A model generated the notes under the pieces. It did not search any database and was not told the origin of the DNA. It saw only the letters and a program-made list of their open reading frames with translations. A DNA stretch of 64,000 nt from positions 1 through 64,000 of the forward strand of contig NZ_JBHUGH010000005.1 of NCBI RefSeq assembly GCF_042681825.1, in the 5' to 3' direction. This document shows positions 55,250 to 64,000 of this stretch, piece after piece; position 1 is the first letter of the stretch; every line of letters begins with the position of its first letter. Source of the stretch: Halodurantibacterium flavum. GTDB taxonomy: Bacteria; Pseudomonadota; Alphaproteobacteria; Rhodobacterales; Rhodobacteraceae. The position numbers were made by a program, and so were the translations under genes.

Positions 55250-57644
55250 GCAGCCGCGTCCCCTCGGGATCAAAGAGCGGCTGCGTCACCACGCGGGCGG
55301 GACGGCGCTCGCCCAGGATCTCGATCTCGACCTCCCGCCCTTCGGTGCCGGCATCGGGCGGCAGAAACCCGAGCGCCACCGACTTGCCCGCATGGTGCGA
55401 ATACCCGCCCGAGGTGCAGAAGCCCGCGACCTCTCCGTCCAGCCAGATCGGTTCCCAGGCCACCACATCGGCATCCGTCGCATCGACCACGAAGGCGCAA
55501 AGCCGCCGGCCGGGCACGGCCCCGTGGGCGGCGGCGCGGCCGATGAAATCGCGCTTGTTCCAGCGGATGAACCGGTCGAGCCCCGTTTCCGCCGGGGTAT
55601 AGTCGGGCGAATATTCCCGCCCCCATGACCCGAAGAACCGGTCGAGCCGCAGGCTCATCATCGCGCGCATCCCGAAGGGACGCAGGCCAAGATCCTGACC
55701 GGCCTGCCACAGCACATCCCAAAGCGCGCGCTGGCTCATGTGATCGCAGAAGATCTCATACCCCAGATCGCCGGTATAGCTGACGCGTTGCACGATGCAG
55801 TCGGCCATCCCCACGGTCAGGCGCCGCACATCCATGAAGCGCAGGGCCGCGCCCGAAACATCCGCCCGCGTCACCCGCGACAGCAGTTCCCGCGCCTGCG
55901 GCCCCGCGATCTGAAAGCCCGTGCGGCTGTCCGAGATGTTCTCGACCCGCACATCCGGACCAGGGTTCTGCTCGAACCAGCGGCTGTGCCAGCCCTGCGC
56001 CCCGTAGGACGCCGTAAGCATGAACTCCGTCTCGGACAGGCAGGACACGGTAAAGTCGCCGATGATCTTGCCCGATGGCGCCAGCATCGGGTTGAGCGCG
56101 AGCCGCCCCGGCGCCGGGATGAGCCCCGCCATGATCCGGTCCAGCCAGGCACGCGCCCCTGTGCCGGTGACGCGATACTTGCCGAAATTCGCGACCTCGT
56201 TGATGCCGACACCGCCGCGCACCGCGGCGACCTCTTGCGCCACAGCCTCCCACGCGTTCGAGCGGCGGAAGCTTGGGGTTTCATAGACGGGTTCGCCGGG
56301 CAGGGCGTGGTAGTTCACGACCTCCAGCCCGTATTGCTGGCCCCAGACCGCGCGCATTTCCGTGAACCGGTCATACATCGGCGTCGTGCGGAAGGGTCGT
56401 GCGGCGGGCTTTTCCTCATTCGGATAGGCGACAGAGAACCGGGTCTGATAGTTCTCGATCACCTTGGGGACGGTATAGCCCGGCGTGGTCCAGTTGCCAA
56501 AGCGCGCCACGTCAAAGCCGCGCGGATCACGCTCGACCTCGCCATGGATCATCCATTGCGCAAGGGCCAGCCCCATGCCGCCGCCCTGGCTGAAACCGGC
56601 CATCACCGCGCAGGCGGACCAATAGTTGCGCAGCCCCGGCACCGGGCCGATCAGCGGGTTGCCGTCAGGCGCAAAGGTAAAGGGGCCGTGGATCACCCGT
56701 TTGACACCTGCGCGTTCCAGCACAGGGAACCGGCGATAGGCGAATTCGACGCTGTCGGCGATCTTGTCGAATTCCTCGTTCAGCAGTTCGTGCCCGAATG
56801 TCCAGGGGGTGCCATCGACCGCCCAGGCCTCGCACGGTTTTTCGTAGAACCCGATGCAGAGCCCGCGCCCCTCCTGCCGCAGGTAGCTTTCGCCGCCAGG
56901 GTCCATCACATGGGGAAACTCGGTGCCGCGATTGTAGATCTCGGGGATGTCGTCCGTCACCAGATACTGATGCGCCATCGGCAAAAGCGGCAGGTAGACC
57001 CCCGCCATCGCCGCCACCTCGCGCGCCCAAAGGCCCGCGGCATTGACCAGATGTTCGGCAATGATCGTGCCCTTTTCGGTCACGACCTCCCAACCCTCGG
57101 GATGGGGGTTGGTTTCCAGGACCCGGTTGTGCAGCACGATCTCGGCGCCGCCCATCCGCGCGGCCCGGGCATAGGCATGGGTGGTACCCGACGGGTCCAG
57201 ATGCCCGTCCAGCGGGTCGTAAAGCGCACCGATGATATTCGTGGTGTTCACCATGCCGTCGGTCATATCGGCGACCTCGGCCGGCGTCAGGATCGCGGTA
57301 TCAAGGCCCATGTAGCGATGCTTGGCCCGTTCGGCCTTGAGCATGTCGAACCGTTCCGGCGTGTCGGCAAGGGTGATGCCGCCCACATGGTGCAGGCCGC
57401 AGTTGAGCCCGGTGATCGCCTCGAGTTCCCGATAGAGGCGGATCGTGTAGCCCTGCAGCGCCGCCATGTTCGTATCGCCGTTGAGCGTGTGGAACCCGCC
57501 CGCCGCGTGCCATGTGGACCCGGAGGTGAGTTCCGACCGCTCCACCAGCATGACATCCGACCAGCCGAGCTTGGTGAGGTGGTAAAGCACCGAACACCCG
57601 ACCACGCCGCCGCCGATCACCAGAACCTTCGTATGGGTCTTCAT
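55242..57644 (-). CDS. dimethylglycine/sarcosine dehydrogenase-like FAD protein with GcvT domain
   Basis: An 800-residue protein. The N-terminal FAD-dependent DAO domain (KVLVIGGGVVGCSVLYHL; SGSTWHAAGGFHTLNGD, where homologues attach FAD to the histidine) is about 400 residues. The C-terminal half is an aminomethyltransferase (GcvT) domain pair (about 430-790; YRVTGTGARAWLDRIMAG, ISDSRTGFQIAGPQA). These enzymes demethylate dimethylglycine or sarcosine and pass the C1 unit to folate. ATG 57644 starts exactly at the FAD fold. It follows a branched-chain-type ABC transporter transcribed in the same direction, suggesting uptake and catabolism of a methylated amino acid. Confidence 0.9.
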   Translation of the reverse strand: MKTHTKVLVIGGGVVGCSVLYHLTKLGWSDVMLVERSELTSGSTWHAAGGFHTLNGDTNMAALQGYTIRLYRELEAITGLNCGLHHVGGITLADTPERFDMLKAERAKHRYMGLDTAILTPAEVADMTDGMVNTTNIIGALYDPLDGHLDPSGTTHAYARAARMGGAEIVLHNRVLETNPHPEGWEVVTEKGTIIAEHLVNAAGLWAREVAAMAGVYLPLLPMAHQYLVTDDIPEIYNRGTEFPHVMDPGGESYLRQEGRGLCIGFYEKPCEAWAVDGTPWTFGHELLNEEFDKIADSVEFAYRRFPVLERAGVKRVIHGPFTFAPDGNPLIGPVPGLRNYWSACAVMAGFSQGGGMGLALAQWMIHGEVERDPRGFDVARFGNWTTPGYTVPKVIENYQTRFSVAYPNEEKPAARPFRTTPMYDRFTEMRAVWGQQYGLEVVNYHALPGEPVYETPSFRRSNAWEAVAQEVAAVRGGVGINEVANFGKYRVTGTGARAWLDRIMAGLIPAPGRLALNPMLAPSGKIIGDFTVSCLSETEFMLTASYGAQGWHSRWFEQNPGPDVRVENISDSRTGFQIAGPQARELLSRVTRADVSGAALRFMDVRRLTVGMADCIVQRVSYTGDLGYEIFCDHMSQRALWDVLWQAGQDLGLRPFGMRAMMSLRLDRFFGSWGREYSPDYTPAETGLDRFIRWNKRDFIGRAAAHGAVPGRRLCAFVVDATDADVVAWEPIWLDGEVAGFCTSGGYSHHAGKSVALGFLPPDAGTEGREVEIEILGERRPARVVTQPLFDPEGTRLRG

Positions 57645-57751
57645 GGCCCCTTGCTCCCTGTTCGTCTGGGGGCAGAGTGGAAGCGCGCCGCGCGGGCGGC
57701 ATGGCGAAAGACGACAGCAAATGTCGCGGAAGGGCAATGGGTGGATGAAGA

Positions 57752-57771
57752 AGGGCGCCCGAAGGCGCCCT
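57752..57771. terminator. putative terminator after the liv operon
   Basis: AGGGCGCC-CGAA-GGCGCCCT is a perfect 8-bp stem. On the minus strand it is followed by CTTCTTC. It lies between the livM stop and the DMGDH-like gene, 25 bp after livM. Confidence 0.6.
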
Positions 57772-57795
57772 GCTGACCGCGCTTTCGCGTGGTGC

Positions 57796-59097
57796 CTATT
57801 TCTCGGGGATCAGCCCGCGCGGGCTGAACCGCAGCACCAGAAGCAGGATCACGCCCATCGTCAAAAGCCGCATATGCGCCGCGGATTCGATCAGATGTGT
57901 GCGCAGCATCCCCGGCCCCATGCCCGCGACGACCGACTGGATCAGCCACAGGCCGATCGGCTCGACCATCACCCAGAGCCACCAGATCAGGAAGCCGCCC
58001 AGAACGGCGCCCCAGTTGTTGCCCGACCCGCCCACGATCACCATCACCCAGATGAGGAAGGTGAAACGCAGCGGCTGATAGGTGCCCGGCGTAAGCTGGC
58101 CGTCCAGCGTCGTCATCATCGCGCCCGCGATGCCGCAAACGGCGCAGCCGATGACAAAGATCTGCAGGTGCCGCTTGGTCACGTTCTTGCCCATCGCCGC
58201 GGCTGCGATCTCATTGTCGCGGATCGCGCGCATCATCCGGCCCCAGGGCGAACGCAGCGCCAGTTCCGCCAGCAGCACGAGCACGAGCAGGACCGTCGCG
58301 AAGAGCCCCGCATAGGCGAGCTTTACCGTAATCCCCGAGGCGGTGACCGGGTCAAAGCCCCAGGCGGTCACACGCTCGACGAACTCGGGGCTGCGCTGCA
58401 GGTTGACCTCATACGGGACAGGGCGGGGGAGGCCCACGACGTTCTTGACCCCGCGCGCGAGCCAGTCCTCGTTCTTGAGCACCGAGATGATGATCTCGGC
58501 GATACCCAGCGTTGCGATGGCCAGATAATCCGACCGCAGCCCCAGCGCCGTCTTGCCGATCAGCCAGGCGCAGCCGGCGGCCAAGAGACCGCCCGCGGGC
58601 CAGGCCAGCAGGATCGGCAGGCCCAGCCCGCCCAGATAGCCCGTCGCGGCGGGGTTCACCGCCTCGACCGCCGAGACCGCCGGGTCAAAGACCGCCCGGA
58701 ACAGGAAAAAGCCGCCCACGAGGATCACGAGCATCCCCAGCGCCCGCGCGCGCCCCGGTGCCATGCGTTTCCAGAACTGGATCGCCAGCGCGATGGTCGC
58801 CGCGCCCAGGATCAGGCCAAAGATGATCTGGAGACCCCCCGCCGCCCATGCGTCATTGACCGGCGGCATCGAGACCAGCACGGCGGCGAGCCCGCCCACC
58901 GCGACAAAGCCCATGATCCCGATGTTGAAAAGCCCCGCATAGCCCCATTGCATGTTCACGCCAAGCGCGAGGATCGCCGAGATCAGCCCCATGTTGAAGA
59001 TGGTGAGCGTCACGTTCCAGCTCTGCGTCATCCCGGTAATGACAAAGAGCGCGGCCACGAGGGCGAAAAGCCCGACATTTCGCAGGTTCACGGTCAT
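57796..59097 (-). CDS. livM: branched-chain amino acid-type ABC transporter permease LivM
   Basis: A 433-residue permease with about 10 helices. The conserved LGVNMQWGYAGLFNIGIMGF and GLRSDYLAIATLGIAEIIIS are the LivM signatures; the EAA-like loop contains SPWGRMMRAIRDNEIAAAAM. It imports hydrophobic amino acids or other substrates with LivH/LivG/LivF and the binding protein encoded upstream. The start overlaps the livH stop by 4 bp. Confidence 0.93.
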   Translation of the reverse strand: MTVNLRNVGLFALVAALFVITGMTQSWNVTLTIFNMGLISAILALGVNMQWGYAGLFNIGIMGFVAVGGLAAVLVSMPPVNDAWAAGGLQIIFGLILGAATIALAIQFWKRMAPGRARALGMLVILVGGFFLFRAVFDPAVSAVEAVNPAATGYLGGLGLPILLAWPAGGLLAAGCAWLIGKTALGLRSDYLAIATLGIAEIIISVLKNEDWLARGVKNVVGLPRPVPYEVNLQRSPEFVERVTAWGFDPVTASGITVKLAYAGLFATVLLVLVLLAELALRSPWGRMMRAIRDNEIAAAAMGKNVTKRHLQIFVIGCAVCGIAGAMMTTLDGQLTPGTYQPLRFTFLIWVMVIVGGSGNNWGAVLGGFLIWWLWVMVEPIGLWLIQSVVAGMGPGMLRTHLIESAAHMRLLTMGVILLLVLRFSPRGLIPEK

Positions 59098-60104
59098 GAC
59101 TGTTGCCCCTTGAACAGGCCCGTCGGCTTGAACAACAGCACGATGATCAGGATCGCGAAGCTGACGGCGAATTTGTAATCGGTGGACAGAAGCTGGACCA
59201 ACCCGTCCGGCGCAAGGTTTTCAGGCAGAAGATGCGTGAGCATCCGCTTGAACGCATAGGTCACCATGATTTCCGAATAGGCGATGATGAACCCGCCCGC
59301 GATGGCCCCCAGCGGGTTACCCAGCCCGCCCACGATGGCCGAGGCGAAGATCGGCAGCAGAAGCTGGAAATAGGTGAAGGCCTTGAAGCTTTTGTCGAGC
59401 CCGTAGAGCACGCCGGCAGTCGTGGCGAGCGCCGCCGTGATGATCCAGGTGACGGCCACGACCCGTTCCGGGTTGATCCCCGACAAGAGCGCCAGATCCT
59501 CGTTATCCGAAAAGGCGCGCATGGACTTGCCGGTGCGGGTGTGGCGCAGGAACCAGAACAGCGCCGCAACCATGATGACCGCCATCACGATGGTGATGAC
59601 CTGCGTGGTGCGGATCGCAAGCCCCTCGGCCAGGCCCGTCATCTCGCGGAAACCGCGGGCGTCGATCACGAAACGCGCGCCGTCCTCGAACCGGTATTCG
59701 TTCACCCCGATCCCGAACCGGACCAGCGCGTTCATCACGAACATGACGCCAAGCGACACCATCACCAGGATCACCGGCGCCGCGCGCACCTTTCGGTAGA
59801 AGCGGTAGATCATGCGGTCGGTGCCCAGCAGCAAGAGCGCCGTCACCCCGATCGCCACGGGCAGCGCCAGCAGCGCCGTCGGCAGCGGGCCAAAGGTGAT
59901 GCCCACCGCCTGCAATCCCCATGTCACCAGGATCGCGATCATCGTGCCGAAGGCCATCGTGTCGCCATGGGCAAAGTTGGAGAAGCGCAGGATGCCAAAG
60001 ATCAGCGTGACCCCCAGCGCCCCGAGCGCAAGTTGCGCACCATAGGCCGTGGCCGGTACGACGACGAAATTGGCGAAGACCACCAACGCGTTGAGAAAAT
60101 CCAT
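59094..60104 (-). CDS. livH: branched-chain amino acid-type ABC transporter permease LivH
   Basis: A 336-residue permease with LALGALGVTLIFGILRFSNF near the N-terminus and the EAA loop TGKSMRAFSDNEDLALLSGI, plus GGLGNPLGAIAGGFIIAYSE. ATG 60104 starts just after the livF stop (4-bp gap); an in-frame upstream extension falls inside livF. Length and motif order are those of LivH. Confidence 0.93.
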   Translation of the reverse strand: MDFLNALVVFANFVVVPATAYGAQLALGALGVTLIFGILRFSNFAHGDTMAFGTMIAILVTWGLQAVGITFGPLPTALLALPVAIGVTALLLLGTDRMIYRFYRKVRAAPVILVMVSLGVMFVMNALVRFGIGVNEYRFEDGARFVIDARGFREMTGLAEGLAIRTTQVITIVMAVIMVAALFWFLRHTRTGKSMRAFSDNEDLALLSGINPERVVAVTWIITAALATTAGVLYGLDKSFKAFTYFQLLLPIFASAIVGGLGNPLGAIAGGFIIAYSEIMVTYAFKRMLTHLLPENLAPDGLVQLLSTDYKFAVSFAILIIVLLFKPTGLFKGQQS

Positions 60105-60108
60105 CGGC

Positions 60109-60813
60109 TCAGCCCCCCAGGAAGGTTCTGCGGACCTCCGGGTCGGCCAGAAGCGCCGCGCCGGTGTCGGTGTATCGGTTCGCGCCCTGGACGAGCACAT
60201 ATCCCACATCGGCGATTTCCAGCGCCTGCCGGGCATTCTGCTCGACCATGAGGATCGAGATCCCGGTGCGGGCAACCTCGATGATGCGGTCGAAAAGCTC
60301 GTCCATGACGATGGGGCTGACGCCCGCGGTGGGTTCGTCGAGCATCAGCACCTTGGGCTGGGTCATGAGGGCGCGACCCACCGCCACCTGCTGCCGCTGG
60401 CCGCCCGAAAGCTCGCCCGCCGGCTGGCGCCGCTTGTCGCGCAGGATCGGAAAGAGGTCATAGACCTGTTCCATCGTCGGGCGGATATCGTCGCGGCGCA
60501 GAAAGGCGCCCATTTCGAGGTTCTCCTCGACCGTCATCGAGGTAAAGATGTTCTGTGTCTGGGGCACGAAGGCCATGCCCTTGGCCACCCGATCCTGCGG
60601 CGAGAGGGTGGTGATATCCTCTCCGTCCAGCCGCACCGCGCCGCCGCGCAGTTTCAGCATCCCGAAAACCGCCTTCATCGCGGTCGATTTTCCGGCGCCG
60701 TTCGGGCCCACGATCACCGCGATCTTGCCCTTGTCGACGGCCAGGGTGCAGCCATGCAGGATGTCGGCGGCGCCATAGCCGCCGGTCATGTTCTCGCCGA
60801 TGAGAAAGCTCAT
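60109..60813 (-). CDS. livF: branched-chain amino acid-type ABC transporter ATPase LivF
   Basis: A 234-residue ABC ATPase with Walker A GPNGAGKSTAMKAVFG, Q loop AFVPQTQNIFTSMTVEENLE, signature LSGGQRQQVAVGRAL and Walker B KVLMLDEPTAGVSP. Closest to LivF. It overlaps the livG stop by 4 bp. Confidence 0.95.
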   Translation of the reverse strand: MSFLIGENMTGGYGAADILHGCTLAVDKGKIAVIVGPNGAGKSTAMKAVFGMLKLRGGAVRLDGEDITTLSPQDRVAKGMAFVPQTQNIFTSMTVEENLEMGAFLRRDDIRPTMEQVYDLFPILRDKRRQPAGELSGGQRQQVAVGRALMTQPKVLMLDEPTAGVSPIVMDELFDRIIEVARTGISILMVEQNARQALEIADVGYVLVQGANRYTDTGAALLADPEVRRTFLGG

Positions 60814-61595
60814 GCCGTGGTCCCCACGATCTTGTTCTTGAGCCCGGTGCCAAGATAGGCCTCGATCACGCGCTCGTCGTTCTTGATCTCTTCGACGGTA
60901 CCCTGGGCCAGGACCTTGCCTTCGGCCATGCAGATCACGGGATCACAGATGCGGCTGATGAAATCCATGTCATGCTCGATCACGCAGAAGGTGTAGCCGC
61001 GTTCGCGGTTCAAGCGCTCGATGGCGTCGCCGATGGTGTTGAGCAGCGTCCGGTTCACGCCGGCGCCGACTTCGTCCAGAAAGACGACCTTGGCGTCGAC
61101 CATCATCGTCCGGCCGAGTTCGAGCAGCTTTTTCTGACCGCCCGACAGGTTGCCCGCCCGTTCATCCGCCAGATGCGAGATCGTCAGGAACTCCAGCACC
61201 TCATCGGCCTTCTGCGCCAGCGCGCGTTCCTCGGCGGCGATGGCGCCGCGCCGGAACCACGTGTTCCACAGCGTCTCGCCCAACTGGCCCGCAGGCACCA
61301 TCATCAGGTTCTCGCGCACGGTCATCGAGCTGAATTCATGCGCGATCTGGAAGGTGCGCAAGAGGCCCTTGTGGAACAGCGCGTGCGGCGGCAGGCCGGT
61401 AATGTCCTCGCCATCCATAAGTACCCGGCCCGATGTGGGCGCAAGCCGCCCGGCGACCACGTTGAACAGTGTCGTCTTGCCCGCGCCGTTCGGGCCGATC
61501 AGGCCAGTGACCGACCCTTGCCGTATCTCCAGCGAAGCGCCGTCGACGGCGTGAAAGCCCCCGAAGTGCTTGTGGAGGTTTTCCACAACGATCAT
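60810..61595 (-). CDS. livG: branched-chain amino acid-type ABC transporter ATPase LivG
   Basis: A 261-residue ABC ATPase with IGPNGAGKTTLFNVVAG, RTFQIAHEFSSMTVRENLMM, signature NLSGGQKKLLELGRTMM and Walker B KVVFLDEVGAGVNR (V replaces the usual P in DEP, as in some LivG proteins). Also the IEHDMDFISRICDPVICMAEG motif. ATG 61595 is chosen over a TTG-containing extension. It is separated from livK by a 119-bp region with a hairpin. Confidence 0.94.
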   Translation of the reverse strand: MIVVENLHKHFGGFHAVDGASLEIRQGSVTGLIGPNGAGKTTLFNVVAGRLAPTSGRVLMDGEDITGLPPHALFHKGLLRTFQIAHEFSSMTVRENLMMVPAGQLGETLWNTWFRRGAIAAEERALAQKADEVLEFLTISHLADERAGNLSGGQKKLLELGRTMMVDAKVVFLDEVGAGVNRTLLNTIGDAIERLNRERGYTFCVIEHDMDFISRICDPVICMAEGKVLAQGTVEEIKNDERVIEAYLGTGLKNKIVGTTA

Positions 61596-61661
61596 TGCTG
61601 ATCTCCCTGTCCCCACGATGCCGCTGCCCATGAGGTGCGGCCCGGAGGTTATCTATTGAAA

Positions 61662-61686
61662 CAGCCCGGGCTGTTGCCCCGGGCTG
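61662..61686 (-). terminator. intercistronic hairpin between livK and livGFHM
   Basis: CAGCCCGGG and CCCGGGCTG form a perfect 9-bp stem with a 7-base loop, 29 bp after the livK stop. On the minus strand it is followed by TTTCAA, not a long T run. It may be an attenuator that keeps livK mRNA more abundant than the transporter subunits. Confidence 0.55.
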
Positions 61687-61714
61687 CCTGTTCCTGTCAA
61701 TACTCTAAATCGTT

Positions 61715-62902
61715 TCAGCGGAAGCCGACGGTCTCGATCACGCCGTTCTGGATCTCGATTTCTCGGTAGTTGCCCGCGCTTTCACCGGTTCCGATCAGTT
61801 CGACGGCAGTTGCACCAACATAGTCGATCTCGCCGCCTTCCTTGAGGATTTCGATGGCCTTGGCCAGTTCGCCCGGATAGATCGGCTCGCCCGGCTCGTT
61901 CGCGACGGCCATGATGTGGTCCTTGAAATCGGCCGAGCTGGTGGAACCCGCAGCCTGCATCGCCAGCATGATGAGTGCCGCAGCGTCGTAGCTTTCGGAC
62001 GAGAAGGCCGAGGTGCCGTCAAAGCCAGCGCCCGAGGCCATTTCGGCATAAAGTGCCGCGCCCGGGCTGTCGGTGCCGGGGTACTGGCCGAACGAACCGT
62101 CGAGGCCCGAGCCGATGTTTTCGACCAGGCTTTCGCCGACCATGCCGTCGGGCAGCACGAACACGTCGAACGCGCCGCTGTCGAGCGCCGCCTGGATGAT
62201 GCCGCGGCCACCCTGGTCCACATAGCCCGCGACGACCAGAACCTCACCCCCGGCAGAGGCGAGCGCGCCCACCTCGGACGAATAGTCGGCGCGGCCGTCT
62301 TCGTGCGAGGCGTTGATCGTCACGGTGCCGCCGGCTTCGGTGAAGGCCGAGACGAAGCTGTCCGCAAGGCCCTGGCCGTAGTCGTTGTTGGTATAGGTCA
62401 CGGCGACCGAGCTGATGCCGCGATCCATCAGGATCTCGGTCATCACGACGCCCTGACGCGCATCCGACGGCGCGGTGCGGAAGAAGAGCCCGTCATCGTC
62501 ATCGGCCGAAAGCGCGGGCGAGGTGGCCGAGGGCGACACCATCACCACGCCGTTCGGCTTGGCCACGTTGTGCAGGATCGCCGAGGTCACGCCGGAACAG
62601 TCGGCGCCCATGATGGCGTTCACGCCTTCCGAGGTGATCAGCCGTTCGGCCGCGGCAGTGGCGGCCGAGGCGTCGATACAGGTGCTGTCGGCGCGGATCG
62701 AGGTGACGGTCTGGCCGTCGAGCAGCGTGCCGGCCTCGTTCACCTCGGCGATGGCGAGTTCGGCGCCCGCCGCCATGTTCGGCGTGATCGATTCGAGCGG
62801 CCCGGTAAAGCCGAGGATGATGCCGATCTTGATGTCCTGCGCGGCCGCGGCACCGGCCGCAAGCGTCAGCGCCGCCGTGCTCGTCAGAAGCAGCTTTTTC
62901 AT
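61715..62902 (-). CDS. livK: ABC transporter periplasmic substrate-binding protein (LivK-like)
   Basis: A 395-residue binding protein with signal peptide KKLLLTSTAALTLAAGAAAA. The mature protein begins DIKIGIILGFTGPLESITPN, and later has ADSTCIDASAATAAAERLI and SSVAVTYTNNDYGQGLADSF. This is the Leu/Ile/Val/amide periplasmic family (type I fold). Two cysteines in the first lobe probably form a disulfide. Substrate may be an amino acid, amide or betaine-like compound; the DMGDH-like enzyme downstream suggests the latter. Confidence 0.92.
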   Translation of the reverse strand: MKKLLLTSTAALTLAAGAAAAQDIKIGIILGFTGPLESITPNMAAGAELAIAEVNEAGTLLDGQTVTSIRADSTCIDASAATAAAERLITSEGVNAIMGADCSGVTSAILHNVAKPNGVVMVSPSATSPALSADDDDGLFFRTAPSDARQGVVMTEILMDRGISSVAVTYTNNDYGQGLADSFVSAFTEAGGTVTINASHEDGRADYSSEVGALASAGGEVLVVAGYVDQGGRGIIQAALDSGAFDVFVLPDGMVGESLVENIGSGLDGSFGQYPGTDSPGAALYAEMASGAGFDGTSAFSSESYDAAALIMLAMQAAGSTSSADFKDHIMAVANEPGEPIYPGELAKAIEILKEGGEIDYVGATAVELIGTGESAGNYREIEIQNGVIETVGFR

Positions 62903-63084
62903 TGAAGACTCCCTGTCTGGATCTTTGGGCCCTTGGGCCTGCAGCAGACGTTAGAGCGGCTTCGGCAATAAGAAAAGCGTTTTCGGCAGGGACGTTGCGG
63001 GCTTCACATCGGGGTTATGAAACTGGCATCGCGGGGGTGCCGCGCTAGATCCGGGTCAGGATTGCAACCTTGAAGGAGGATCGG

Positions 63085-64000
63085 ATGCCCCCCCGGAAAA
63101 CGCCGCTGAATCGCGGGCTGATCGCGTTGGGCCTTGGCGCCGGCATGGCGGCGGCAGGCGCCGCCACGGCACAGGACGCAACGCTTGAGACCTCGCTGGG
63201 CGAGGCGCAGCTTTCGACCATCGCGACCGGCCTGAACGAGCCCTGGGCCATCGCCTTCCTGCCGCAGGGCGAGGTTCTGGTGAGCGAGCGGGACGGGCGC
63301 CTTCTGCATTTCCGCGACGGCGAACAGCATGAGGTGACGGGCCTGCCCGAGGTCTTTGCCCAAGGGCAGGGCGGGCTGCTGGATGTCGTCGTGCCACAGG
63401 ATTTCGACACCACGCGCGAGATCCTGTTCAGCTTTGCCCGACCGCAGGGGCAGGGGGCAGGTACGGCGCTGGCCGCCGCAGCGTTCGACCCCGAGGCGTC
63501 GGAACTCAGCAACCTGCGCATCCTTTTCGAGGCCGCCGAGGGGTTCGATGGCGGCCGCCATTTCGGTTCGCGCATCGTCGAGGGTCCGGATGGCACGGTC
63601 TTTCTGGGTCTCGGCGACCGGGGCACCGATGACAGCGCGCAGGATCTTTCGAACCACAACGGGGCCGTGATCCGCGTCAACCGCGACGGCTCGGTTCCCG
63701 CCGACAATCCCTTTGTCGGGCAAGAGGGCGCGCAGCCCGAGATCTGGTCCTATGGCCACCGCAACATCCAGGGCGCAGCGATGGATGCGCAAGGCCGGCT
63801 CTGGGTCAGCGAACATGGCGCGCAGGGCGGCGATGAGATCAACCTGGTCGAACCGGGGCTGAACTATGGCTGGCCCGAGATCGCCTATGGCCGCAACTAT
63901 GACGGAACGCCCATCGGCATCGGGACCGAGGCGCCCGGCATGGAGCAGCCCGACCACTACTGGGACCCGTCGCCCGCGCCATCGGGTCACATGATCTATT
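63085..64000 (+). CDS. soluble PQQ-dependent sugar dehydrogenase (YliI/Asd-like), partial
   Basis: The first 305 residues of a beta-propeller protein: a signal-like start (GLIALGLGAGMAAAGAATAQ), then NEPWAIAFLPQGEVLVSERD, EIWSYGHRNIQGAAMDAQGR, WVSEHGAQGGDEINLVEPG and NYGWPEIAYG. These repeats match soluble aldose/glucose-sorbosone dehydrogenases that use PQQ in the periplasm. AAGGAGGA precedes ATG 63085. The reading frame is open to the right edge, so the C-terminus is missing. Divergent from livK. Confidence 0.9.
   Translation, partial: MPPRKTPLNRGLIALGLGAGMAAAGAATAQDATLETSLGEAQLSTIATGLNEPWAIAFLPQGEVLVSERDGRLLHFRDGEQHEVTGLPEVFAQGQGGLLDVVVPQDFDTTREILFSFARPQGQGAGTALAAAAFDPEASELSNLRILFEAAEGFDGGRHFGSRIVEGPDGTVFLGLGDRGTDDSAQDLSNHNGAVIRVNRDGSVPADNPFVGQEGAQPEIWSYGHRNIQGAAMDAQGRLWVSEHGAQGGDEINLVEPGLNYGWPEIAYGRNYDGTPIGIGTEAPGMEQPDHYWDPSPAPSGHMIY

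Noticed and set aside
55740..57776. 678-codon plus-strand frame opposite the DMGDH-like gene
   Set aside because: Shadow frame with histidine/arginine-rich translation and no motif.
1..64000. CRISPR array, rRNA operon or prophage structural genes
   Set aside because: No regularly spaced direct repeats, no rRNA sequence and no capsid, tail or terminase-like proteins were seen.

Overview
The window looks like a chromosomal segment of an alphaproteobacterium of the Rhodobacterales (Roseobacter/Paracoccaceae type). The evidence is high GC content, GTG/TTG starts, a sarcosine oxidase soxBDAG operon, a TspO homologue, a RimB-RimK fusion, a DUF1289/ruvX/ccmI block and a cyanide-insensitive type bd oxidase with a DUF2474 micro-protein. 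All identifications were made by reading the sequence; no database search was run.

Region 1 (1-22.8 kb) is accessory DNA. It ends at a tyrosine integrase transcribed away from the 5' end of dusA, a known integration hotspot, and its left end lies outside the window. It carries remnants of at least three IS families (IS5, IS3, IS30). Its cargo falls into two modules. The first (0.16-6.75 kb) is a periplasmic thiol-redox and cell-wall set: two L,D-transpeptidases, a DsbA-like protein, a TlpA-like membrane thioredoxin and DsbD. These are divergent from an OmpR-type response regulator and kinase, and the shared intergenic region contains an exact PmrA-type box. The second (7.6-20.7 kb) is a sulfide/reactive-sulfur set: bd oxidase cydAB plus DUF2474, a DsrE-like protein, a 1-Cys peroxiredoxin, Rrf2 and Crp/Fnr regulators, DUF2892 and YeeE/YedE proteins, two persulfide-dioxygenase-like metallo-beta-lactamases, a bacterioferritin-like protein, a DUF442-SQR fusion, a SulP permease, a broken rhodanese and a methyltransferase. 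Together they would oxidise sulfide through SQR into a quinone pool drained by a sulfide-tolerant oxidase, with MBL-fold enzymes and transporters handling persulfide, sulfite or sulfate.

Region 2 (22.8-42.1 kb) is core chromosome: dusA, a TauE/SafE permease, DUF1289, ruvX and ccmI. Next come sarcosine oxidase soxBDAG with an inserted 54-residue membrane-protein gene, sodB, tpiA, an IscA-like protein, tspO, sufT, rimB-rimK, tgt and lon. tRNA-Val(CAC) follows, with a relic integrase C-terminus pointing into it.

Region 3 (42.3-54.7 kb) holds a SYLF-domain lipoprotein, hemB, mfd, a Bcr/CflA exporter, a FrnE-like DsbA protein and an acyl-CoA synthetase divergent from an XRE-cupin regulator. Several small membrane or lipoprotein genes are also present.

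Region 4 (54.7-64 kb) is a methylated-amine/branched-chain substrate block. It contains a MobA-like nucleotidyltransferase overlapping a dimethylglycine/sarcosine dehydrogenase-like flavoprotein, then a complete ABC transporter (livK-G-F-H-M order, minus strand), and the start of a soluble PQQ-type sugar dehydrogenase running off the right edge.
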